DNA of 64,000 nucleotides from Streptomyces asoensis (GTDB taxonomy: Bacteria > Actinomycetota > Actinomycetes > Streptomycetales > Streptomycetaceae), in the NCBI RefSeq assembly GCF_013085465.1, contig NZ_CP049838.1, positions 8,618,001 through 8,682,000 on the forward strand, in the 5' to 3' direction. The notes under the pieces are model-generated. The model was not told the DNA's origin. It did not search any database and was given only the letters and a program-made list of their open reading frames with translations. This document shows, piece after piece, positions 56,901-63,096 of the stretch. Numbering within the stretch: the first letter of the stretch is position 1; the number at the start of each line of letters is the position of its first letter. The position numbers were made by a program, and so were the translations under genes.

Positions 56901-57059
56901 TTCACCGTCCCAGAGCCGGTCCATGAGCACGCCCAGCGCGACCGGCCGGCCCACGTCCAGTGCCAGCAGGCCCAACAAGGTCCGCTCCTTGTCCGAACCG
57001 AGCTCCACCCGCCGGCCGTTCGCGCGCAGCCCCACCGGGCCCAGTACCTGGAATTCCAC
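53928..57059 (-). CDS. AfsR-like SARP-STAND transcriptional regulator
   Basis: A 1043-residue regulator, length as in AfsR. Order: OmpR-type winged helix (VEFQVLGPVGLRANGRRVEL, residues 1-95), bacterial transcriptional activation domain (HRFQQLVARAGA onward, to about 245), a linker rich in Pro/Arg, NB-ARC ATPase (P-loop GMAGVGKTT near residue 320, RxDxR-like VIVLDDAVSADQIRPLLPSG) and TPR repeats (NNMAVTLLFLGEHDRALEHF, NNIGDLYLRRGDL). The GTG start at 57059 has GGGAGG 5 bases upstream; longer frames run into the promoter of the divergent gene. SARPs activate secondary-metabolite promoters through heptamer repeats; in AfsR the ATPase and phosphorylation tune binding. Whether it controls the ansamycin cluster 17 kb away is not known. 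Confidence 0.9.
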   Translation of the reverse strand: MEFQVLGPVGLRANGRRVELGSDKERTLLGLLALDVGRPVALGVLMDRLWDGEPPPHARENAHSYVSRLRRRLRLADPSSAGAPRIVSRAHTYTLEAARESVDWHRFQQLVARAGAVAADGDDERTAALLDRAEGLWRGEALAGLPGLWAETTRRMLAERRLGAAVSRIAASLRLGRYAEVTAEVSALVDRYPGDETLAGQLMLAYYGGDRYTDALRVHQETRRLLMTQYGSRPGAELDRVHRGILDRVPAADLVRGRGATPRPAAAAPPARPRPPRNLPHQPPLIGRRAELRALSAAVDAATEHDRVISLESVSTVSGMAGVGKTTVAVHGAHRLAERFPDAQLYVDLRGHSPVGEPLGPGAALATLLRLLGTPAETIPVELEGRTALWQTMLAERRAVIVLDDAVSADQIRPLLPSGSPSLTIITSRRRLTGLPQARHIPLDVLPTDDAIALFRACAGEERTLDIREITRIIRLCGHLPLAIELVGSRFRAHPAWTLDTLADRLTRAEGRLGEIRDAEQELLRAFDLTYRTLTPEQRAAFRRLSLHSGPDVTVDSAAASLDLRPAAAERVLESLLACHLLREPTPDRYRFHDLLREYGHSRSLADDTEEDRAGVLRRLTDFHVDAADRADRLAYPRRTRPAPPRERGPGARLPDWPDAGAARSWLAAERANLLATERRARGQGRPGAAARLAYAMAGFLDEECHWLDAEAVLETAVEHWTRTGEQAALCRALLHLSAVHAHTARYPEAAESGGRALRIARATGDEEAEAEVLRTLGTLNWHVGDHQAALVLFQKSFAITAISGDSLDRARLHNNMAVTLLFLGEHDRALEHFEKTLSGFTEAGDHAALGKTLNNIGDLYLRRGDLQSSRRSFEESLTFLEHSGNRYDRATVRGSLADVLTESGDTTAALPLYQETLAEFRALGDRKSQADTLIGLGEAHRKAGDAEKAVRHFLDALDIARLIGAAHQEIQALRHLGQAHFAAGRLDSAGEHLEAALSLAERTHDVDEKDRTESVLTEVRRAVGGTSTARTLPRHTFEPGGN

Positions 57060-57291
57060 CAGCGCCTCCCGCTGGTCCGGCCGTTCGACGACCATGGCAC
57101 TGGGGACGGTCATGCCATGGGGCGAAGAGCATGACAGGGAGCGGAGGGGGTTCCAAGAGGGGCCGGTGTGCTGGCCGAATCGCTTCCTTGCCGGGGCCCC
57201 GACGTCCGTGGCCTGCATCGTCGGGGGCCCGGCGGGGGTAGGACCCTCTTGATCGATGTAGCGGGCAACCGGTCGGAGGGGGACGAGCGGT

Positions 57292-59415
57292 ATGAGTGCG
57301 GCGCGGGAGGACGACCAGGGGAGAGCGAGCAGCAACACCATCGGTGGATCGGCCCGGTTCTACGGACCGACCGTCCAGGCCCGTGACGTCCACGGCGGCA
57401 TCCAGGTCCGGACCGCCCCGCCGCAGCCGCCGCCGACACCCCGTCAACTACTGCCGGTACCCGCGCACTTCACCGACCGGCGGGACGAGCTGGAAGCCCT
57501 GGACCGGCTGCTCACGCGGCATGCGGACGCCGGGTCCCGGCAGCCGCTGATCGTGGTCAACGGTCCGGCCGGCATCGGGAAGACCACCCTGGTCTCCCGC
57601 TGGCTGCGCCGACACGAATCAGCCGCCCCCGACGGGCAGTTGCACGCCGATCTGCGCGGCCACGCGGCGGGCGGACCGGCGGACCCGGGCGAGATCCTCG
57701 GCCGGTTCCTGCGGGCGCTCGGCGCCTGGGCGGTCCCCGTCGACCTGGCGGAACAGGCGTCCCTGTGGCGGTCCGTCACCGCGGACCTCCGCATCGCGGT
57801 GGTGCTGGACAACGCCTTCTCCGCGGCACAGATCCGGCCGTTGTTGCCGGGCGGGCCCGGCAGCCTCGTCGTCGTGACCAGCCGGCACCGGCTGACCGGA
57901 CTGCGGCTGGACGGCGCGGAGTTCCACCGGCTGCGGGCGCTCGGCCCCGCCGCCGGGGTGGAGCTGTTCCTGCGCGGCGTCGGCGAGCGCCACGTCGCCG
58001 GGGAACTGCCCGCGGTCCGCCAGGTCGTGGACCTCTGCGCGGGACTGCCCCTCGCGGTGTGCCTCGCCTCCGCACGGCTCGCCGCCCGCCCCAGGCAGCC
58101 GGTCGCCGCACTGGCGGACGCGCTCACCCCGGACGTCGGCCGGCTGGCCGCGCTGGAAGTCGAAGGGGAGGCGACCGTGCGCAAGGCCCTGGACGCGTCG
58201 TACGTGGTGCTGGGACCGGAGGCCGCCCGGATGTACCGGGCCCTCGGGCTGCTGCCGCTGCCCGACTTCGACGTCCGGACGGCCGCCGCGGCCTGCGCGG
58301 AGCCCCTCGACTGGGCGGAACGCCGACTGGACGAACTCGTCGAGGCCAACATGCTGGAGGAGGTCGGCCCGGACGCGCTCCGCTTCCACGACCTCGTCCG
58401 CGTCCACGCCCGCGACCGCGCGGTCCTGTCCGACTCCGAGGCGGACCGGGAACGCACCCTGCGGCGCGTCGCCGACTGGCACCTGCTGACCGCGACCGAG
58501 GCCCAACGCCTCATCACCCCCATCCAGTTCACCCTGCCACGGAGCTACGCGCATCCCTTCCCGTTGCCCCCGCCCTTCACCGACGACCGCGACGCCCTCG
58601 GCTGGCTGCACGAGCGCCGCGGCCACCTCATGGCGATCCTCCGTCTGGCCGTCGAGCGCGGCTGGCACACCACGGCCTGGCAACTCGTCGACGCCATGTG
58701 GCCGTTGTTCCTGAGGCTGCGCCACTACGACCTGTGGATCGAGGCCCACCGCATCGGTCTGGAGGCCGCCCGCCGCGACGGACACCGGGAGGCCGAACGC
58801 CAGATGCTCAACTCCGGGGCCATCGGTCTGAGCGCCGCCCGTCGGCTCGACGAGGCCGTGGAGTGGTACACGGCCGCCCTGTACGCGGCACGCGACGGCG
58901 AGGACCCCCGCGACGAGGGACAGGCGCTGCTCGGCCTCGGCAACTGCCACTACGAGGCGGGGCGGCTCGCCGAGGCCGTGTCGCATCTGGACCGCGCGGT
59001 GGCGACCTGGGAGGAATGCGGCTACCCGCGCGGGGTGGCGCTCGCCCGGATCACGCTCGGCGAGGTCGCCCTCGCCGCACACGACCCCGAACGGGCCGTC
59101 GCCTGCTTCGCCCGGGCCCGGCAGGGACTCCTGGAGGTGGCCGACCCGCACGACACGGCCCGGGCCCTCGCCTTCCTCGGCCGGGCCCGCGCCCGGACCG
59201 GCGACCACGCCCTGGGTACCGCCCAGTTGACGGAGGCGCTCGCGGTGTTCACCGCCTCCGGCGCCGTCCACTGGCAGGCCCGCACCCTGGAGATGCTCGG
59301 CGACACCGCACGCGAGCGGGGCGAGGACACGGCCGGCGAGGAGTTCCACGCCCGCGCCCTCGCCCTGTACGAGACCACCAGCCCGGCGGACGCCCGCCGG
59401 CTCCGGCGCACATAG
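57292..59415 (+). CDS. NB-ARC/TPR STAND (NLR-like) protein with N-terminal amyloid-signalling-like motif
   Basis: A 707-residue protein. Residues 15-39 hold the motif IGGSARFYGPTVQARDVHGG; after a Pro-rich linker, residues 60-330 are an NB-ARC ATPase (P-loop NGPAGIGKTT near 87-96, Walker B with LRIAVVLDNAFSAAQ, the sensor-like VTSRHRLTGL, and GLPLAVCLASARL), then a winged helix and about 300 residues of TPR (GQALLGLGNCHYEAGRLAEAV and similar). There is no DNA-binding domain, so it is not a SARP. The layout is that of bacterial NLRs: ligand sensing by the TPRs, oligomerisation by the ATPase, signalling by the N-terminal motif. The ATG at 57292 has GGAGGGGG upstream. It diverges from the SARP-type gene across a 232-base gap. 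Confidence 0.85.
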   Translation: MSAAREDDQGRASSNTIGGSARFYGPTVQARDVHGGIQVRTAPPQPPPTPRQLLPVPAHFTDRRDELEALDRLLTRHADAGSRQPLIVVNGPAGIGKTTLVSRWLRRHESAAPDGQLHADLRGHAAGGPADPGEILGRFLRALGAWAVPVDLAEQASLWRSVTADLRIAVVLDNAFSAAQIRPLLPGGPGSLVVVTSRHRLTGLRLDGAEFHRLRALGPAAGVELFLRGVGERHVAGELPAVRQVVDLCAGLPLAVCLASARLAARPRQPVAALADALTPDVGRLAALEVEGEATVRKALDASYVVLGPEAARMYRALGLLPLPDFDVRTAAAACAEPLDWAERRLDELVEANMLEEVGPDALRFHDLVRVHARDRAVLSDSEADRERTLRRVADWHLLTATEAQRLITPIQFTLPRSYAHPFPLPPPFTDDRDALGWLHERRGHLMAILRLAVERGWHTTAWQLVDAMWPLFLRLRHYDLWIEAHRIGLEAARRDGHREAERQMLNSGAIGLSAARRLDEAVEWYTAALYAARDGEDPRDEGQALLGLGNCHYEAGRLAEAVSHLDRAVATWEECGYPRGVALARITLGEVALAAHDPERAVACFARARQGLLEVADPHDTARALAFLGRARARTGDHALGTAQLTEALAVFTASGAVHWQARTLEMLGDTARERGEDTAGEEFHARALALYETTSPADARRLRRT
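57334..57408 (+). other. Amyloid-signalling-like (BASS/RHIM-type) motif of the NB-ARC protein
   Basis: Residues 15-39. The core F-Y-G-P-T-V-Q-A-R-D-V-H-G-G resembles the GxVQAG core of RHIM-type motifs and aligns with the C-terminal motif of the protein at 53125-53610. Placement before the NB-ARC domain is the usual one for NLR signalling motifs. Confidence 0.6.
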
Positions 59416-59440
59416 GCGCCGGAGCGCTCACCCGCCGTGC

Positions 59441-59956
59441 TCACCCGCCGGGCACCACGCGGATGTCCTCGATGTCCCGCAAGGCGTGTCCCGCCACCAG
59501 CCAGGCGTGCAGACAGGACGCCAGCAGGGGCTGGTCCGGGGGAACCCGGCGCGCCAGCGGCACGACCGTGCGGCTCGTCCCGTCGACGACCGCCCAACCG
59601 CCCCCGGTCAGCGGCGCCGCGGCCAGCCGGCACCCCGGATGGGCGGCCGTGAGGTCGTCCAGTCGGCGCACCGCGTCGGCGTACGGGCGCGGAAGCCGTT
59701 CGTACAGCACATCGGCGCAGACCGGCCACCGGACCCCGGGGCACGGTCCGGCCTCCGCGGCGACGTGCTCGTCCGCACCGGCCACCGGCCCGCCCGCACC
59801 GGGCCGGCCCCCGGGCTCCAGGAGACCGACCCGGGCCAGCACGTCGTGGTCGCCCCCGGTCGAGCGGACGCGGAGCGACAGGTCCGCCGCCGGGGCGCTT
59901 CGCGGGTCCCGGGGGCACGGCAGCGACGCCCGCAGCCGGACGGAGACGAAGCGCAT
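59441..59956 (-). CDS. Hypothetical protein translated with the GT-B-like gene
   Basis: A 171-residue protein without recognised domain. It begins MRFVSVRLRASLPCP, contains a Gly/Pro-rich middle and a region WPVCADVLYERLPRPYADAVRRL, and ends CLHAWLVAGHALRDIEDIRVVPGG. There is no signal peptide or membrane segment. The ATG (59956) overlaps the stop of the upstream GT-B-like gene as ATGA, so the two are coupled in one operon and may act together. It converges with the NB-ARC gene with 25 bases between. Confidence 0.7.
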   Translation of the reverse strand: MRFVSVRLRASLPCPRDPRSAPAADLSLRVRSTGGDHDVLARVGLLEPGGRPGAGGPVAGADEHVAAEAGPCPGVRWPVCADVLYERLPRPYADAVRRLDDLTAAHPGCRLAAAPLTGGGWAVVDGTSRTVVPLARRVPPDQPLLASCLHAWLVAGHALRDIEDIRVVPGG

Positions 59957-61179
59957 CACGCCGGCACCTCCCGCCGCCCGCGCGCCCACGTGTCCAGCGG
60001 TGGCGGCTCGGGCAGGGGGACCGTCACCGGTTCGTGGGCGGGCTGGCCCAGACCCAGCAGGCGGTACATGAGCCGCCGCATGTTGCGGTTGAAGCGGCCG
60101 GGTTCCGAGGTGATGCGCGAGGCGATCGCCGCGTACTCCTCCCGGCGGTACTCGGCGGCCGTGTACTGGAGCTGCCCGACGAGCGGGTGGGCGGGCGAGA
60201 GCGCCGGCGCGGTCACGGCGAGGGTGGCCGCGGGCGAGGCGGGATTGATCTCCCGGTCCGGTGAACCGGCCAGCAGGATCGGCGCACCGGTGAGTGTGCC
60301 GTACAGCGTCACCGAACCGTGGTCGCCGATGATCCAGTCCGCGGCGATCAGGACACTGCGCCAGTCCGCCTCCGGTGGCACGAGGGCGATGCCCGGCTCG
60401 GCGCAGCGCGCCAGCCAGGCCCTGACCTGCCAGGAACCGTGCCCCGACCACACGTTGGGGTGGACCAGGATGACGGACCGGAACCGTCCCGCGGGCAGCT
60501 CGGCGATCAGCCGGGGCAGCAGCGCCTCGAACCGGCCGAAGGACGAGAGCGCCCCCCAGGTCGAGACGACCACCACCAGCTTCTCGCCGTCCGCGAGGCC
60601 GAGGGCCCGGCGGTAGCGGGCGCGCAGCGGCAGGCTCGCCGCGATGCGGTCGTGCGCCGGATCGCCGACCACATGGGTGAGCGGGAGCACCTCCGGGCAG
60701 TGCCGTTCCAGGTCGGCCAGTTCGGCGTGATGGGGCACCGCCACGGCGGCGGGCAGCCGGCCGCCGGGGACGAGATCCGCTCTGCGCAGCCCCGCCACAC
60801 CCGGCTGCTCCACCGAGACCAGCCGCTTGAGGTAGCCGGCCCCGTGCGACATCGCGATCACGGGCCCGGAGATCTTCTCGACGCCCCTCGGCCCGGCGGC
60901 GAGAGCCAGGTCGAACCGCATCCGCACCGCCTCGTCCCACGGCAGCACCGCGCCTCCCAGTCCCTCGAGGAAGCGCGGGACCTCGTCGCCGAAGACGTGC
61001 GGCGGAGCCGTGAACACCACCTGCACCCTGAAGTCGGCCTCCAGCAGCAACAGGACCTCGACCAGCCGCTTGCCGTAGGTCAGGGTGTGCACCACGACCA
61101 GCACCAGCTTGCGCTCGACGAGCGTCAGCCACTCACGCTCCTCGACCGACGACTCCGCACTCTTCCGCAACGCCGACAT
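59956..61179 (-). CDS. GT-B-fold CDP-glycerol glycerophosphotransferase-like protein
   Basis: A 407-residue protein. N-terminal part (ERKLVLVVVHTLTYGKRLVEVLLLLEADFRVQVVFTAPP) is a Rossmann-like half of a GT-B fold. The C-terminal half has VVVVSTWGALSSFGRFEALLPRLIAEL, the strand VILVHPNVW and the donor-binding ADWIIGDHGSVTLYGTLTGAPILLAG with GDHGSV in the place of the usual GDxSS. Actinomycete homologues are sometimes labelled translation initiation factor 2, which is misleading. The start at 61179 (MSALRKSAESSVEERE) is chosen because the longer frame is Arg/Gly-rich and non-coding in character. Its substrate is unknown; transfer to a polyol or wall polymer is a guess. Confidence 0.75.
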   Translation of the reverse strand: MSALRKSAESSVEEREWLTLVERKLVLVVVHTLTYGKRLVEVLLLLEADFRVQVVFTAPPHVFGDEVPRFLEGLGGAVLPWDEAVRMRFDLALAAGPRGVEKISGPVIAMSHGAGYLKRLVSVEQPGVAGLRRADLVPGGRLPAAVAVPHHAELADLERHCPEVLPLTHVVGDPAHDRIAASLPLRARYRRALGLADGEKLVVVVSTWGALSSFGRFEALLPRLIAELPAGRFRSVILVHPNVWSGHGSWQVRAWLARCAEPGIALVPPEADWRSVLIAADWIIGDHGSVTLYGTLTGAPILLAGSPDREINPASPAATLAVTAPALSPAHPLVGQLQYTAAEYRREEYAAIASRITSEPGRFNRNMRRLMYRLLGLGQPAHEPVTVPLPEPPPLDTWARGRREVPA

Positions 61180-61289
61180 GAAGACCCCCGTCGTCCGTGC
61201 GGGACCGGCTCGGCCCCGTCTGCCGGGCATTTGCCCCTCCCGACGGACGGAAGGCCTGCGGGGACCTTGCGGAAACCTTGCAGCGGGCG

Positions 61290-61532
61290 TCACGAGAACA
61301 CGTGCACCACCTCGATCTCGCCCACGACATGGGCGTTGAACTCGTCCAGCTCCTCGGCCGGCACCCACAGTTCCAGGATCGTCCGGCCGCCCGCCTGCTG
61401 GACCGGATACCTGCGCAGGAACGCGGAGTCGACCTCGAACCGGGTGACATAGCCGGCGCCGTCGTGCTTGACGTTCCAGTCGCGGGCGATCCTGATGGCG
61501 TAGTCCTCGTCGAGTTTACCGACCGCAGGAGC
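61290..61532 (-). pseudogene. 3' fragment of an unidentified gene, cut at its 5' side
   Basis: An open frame of about 80 residues with no start codon, ending at TGA (61290-61292). The protein-like part is DEDYAIRIARDWNVKHDGAG, then YVTRFEVDSAFLRRYPV and ILELWVPAEELDEFNAHVV followed by IEVVHVFS. It has the features of the C-terminal half of a small toxin- or ADP-ribosyltransferase-like domain, but I cannot name the family. The frame closes directly upstream (stop at 61533-61535) and base use changes there. The 5' part was probably removed by the mobile DNA to the right. Confidence 0.65.
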
Positions 61533-61730
61533 TCAAACACCGGCTCTGAACTGCGACGATTCATAGACTACATGTCCGCGACAGCGAGTTGGGGGCGTTG
61601 TTGTCGCTCGTTCGTGTGGTCGTCGTGCTGCGAGCGGAAGCGTGGTGCGCGAGGCGTCGCAGCGCGAGGGCGCCTGGAGCCTCTGGCCCGTTGTAAATCA
61701 GTCGTTCAGGGGCGCGGGGCCCGACACGAT

Positions 61731-62495
61731 ATGGCCATGACTAGCGATCTCTTGCTTGACCGGGCCCGGGAGCTATGGACCGAGCTGGCGGTGGAGCCGG
61801 TGGAGTTCTCCTCCTCGGGCGGGGCGAACGTTGTGGTCTCTCCTGGCTCGCGGTTGTGTCCGCCGTTGTGGACAGGGATCGTGGTCCTCGGCGGCGTCGG
61901 CATCGTCACCGTGCCGAGCGCGCAGGTCGTCCAGCTGATGGCGGGCGCTTCAGGCAAATTGTCCGATGAGGAGCTCGTCGACGAGGACCGCTTGCGTGAG
62001 GTGTTGCCCGTCCTCGACGTACTTGGTCCTGCGTCCCTCTTCTATCTCGAACGCGCCGCTTTCCTGCCTGTGCAAGAAGGCGCCGCTCTCGAGGAGGCGG
62101 TGTGCGGCGACGATGAGCTGGTCGCACTCCTGGCCCGTGCTGGTGAAGAGGACGCCGGTGAAAGCGGCTTGGAGGACATCACCTCTCCCGCATTCGTCCT
62201 CCGCGAGAGTGACGAGGTGGTTGCCGCGGCCAGCTATCAAGATTGGCCGCGGTCGGTGGCTCACCTGAGTGTGCTGGTTGCGCCGGGTCATCGAGGCCGG
62301 GGGCTGGCGCGGCTCGTGGCGTCTGCGGCGGTGGCGCATGCACTTGACGCCGGGCTGCTTCCGCAATGGAGAGCACGGCCTCATCCATCAAAGCGTGTGG
62401 CACTTGCGCTGGGCTTCCGGGAGCTGGGCTCCCAGCTCAGCGTCCGCCTCGGCGACGCGGTCTCACCGGCCTTGGCCGGTGACACCGCCGTCTGA
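61731..62495 (+). CDS. GNAT-family acetyltransferase
   Basis: A 254-residue protein. The C-terminal third is a GNAT fold with the acetyl-CoA motif VLVAPGHRGRGLARLVASAAVAHAL (R/Q-x-x-G-x-G/A as RGRGLA), and RVALALGFRELG follows. The N-terminal half is family-specific (FR47-like arrangement) without clear motifs. Start ATG 61731 (MAMTSDLL) or 61737; no clear ribosome site, so it may be leaderless. Codons such as TTG, CTT, GTT and TGT are more frequent than elsewhere in the window, which supports recent transfer. Substrate unknown; possible roles include antibiotic or toxin acetylation. Confidence 0.8.
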   Translation: MAMTSDLLLDRARELWTELAVEPVEFSSSGGANVVVSPGSRLCPPLWTGIVVLGGVGIVTVPSAQVVQLMAGASGKLSDEELVDEDRLREVLPVLDVLGPASLFYLERAAFLPVQEGAALEEAVCGDDELVALLARAGEEDAGESGLEDITSPAFVLRESDEVVAAASYQDWPRSVAHLSVLVAPGHRGRGLARLVASAAVAHALDAGLLPQWRARPHPSKRVALALGFRELGSQLSVRLGDAVSPALAGDTAV

Positions 62496-62511
62496 ACTCG
62501 GCCGGGGTGAT

Positions 62512-63096
62512 TCAGTGCACCGTCGAGTCGGCGATCTGGGCTTCGAGGTCGGCGACGCGTCGATCTTGGAAGCGGAGGTTGGAACGGGCAGCCTTCAGCC
62601 GCTCGTCGAGAGTGCGGTTGTCAGTGGTGAGTTGTCGGACGCGCTGCTTGAGGGTGGTGTTCTCGGTGGTGATTCGCTGGATGGCTTCCTCGGTCCACTC
62701 GGCTTCCAAGTCGCGTACTTGGCCGATGAGTTCACCGATGCGGGTCCGCTGGGCGACGATCTCGGTGTGGGCGGCTTTGAGGGCGTCCTCGGCGTTCAGG
62801 GCCCGTTCGCGCCAGGTTGCCTCACGCTCGTCTGCCTGGTCGGCGAGCAGTTGGCCGCGCCGCTCGCCGATTTCGGCCATGGCGGTGGCGACTGCGGTCC
62901 TGGCCTCGGGGTTGTCGTAGAGAAAGGTGCGGGAGACGTCGGCGCGGCGGGCGACGGCGGCGACACTGACCTGGGCCTTCTCGCGCCGGAGCCGGGCGAT
63001 GGCGTCGTGGACCCGTTGGAGGGCGGCCTCGGTTCTGCGGCGGCGGGCCGTCAGGGCAGCTGCCGTGCGGGGTTCGGGAACGGTGGCGGTGCTCAT
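62512..63096 (-). CDS. DUF6262 family protein, TnpC-like recombinase partner
   Basis: A 194-residue protein. The N-terminal half has a helix-turn-helix-like stretch (VSVAAVARRADVSRTFLYDNPE); from about residue 85 a long coiled coil follows (EIVAQRTRIGELIGQVRDLEAEW... NTTLKQRVRQLTTDN). This combination is found next to Tn554-type tyrosine recombinases, where it is thought to bind element ends or assist. Its ATG overlaps the recombinase stop as ATGA. It converges with the GNAT gene. Confidence 0.82.
   Translation of the reverse strand: MSTATVPEPRTAAALTARRRRTEAALQRVHDAIARLRREKAQVSVAAVARRADVSRTFLYDNPEARTAVATAMAEIGERRGQLLADQADEREATWRERALNAEDALKAAHTEIVAQRTRIGELIGQVRDLEAEWTEEAIQRITTENTTLKQRVRQLTTDNRTLDERLKAARSNLRFQDRRVADLEAQIADSTVH

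Noticed and set aside
57060..57341. Longer N-terminus (94 extra residues) for the SARP-type regulator
   Set aside because: It would overlap the divergent NB-ARC start; the GTG at 57059 has a strong ribosome site and matches the normal SARP start.
59956..61179. Translation initiation factor 2, a label often given to relatives
   Set aside because: No GTPase motifs are present; the fold signals are GT-B-like.
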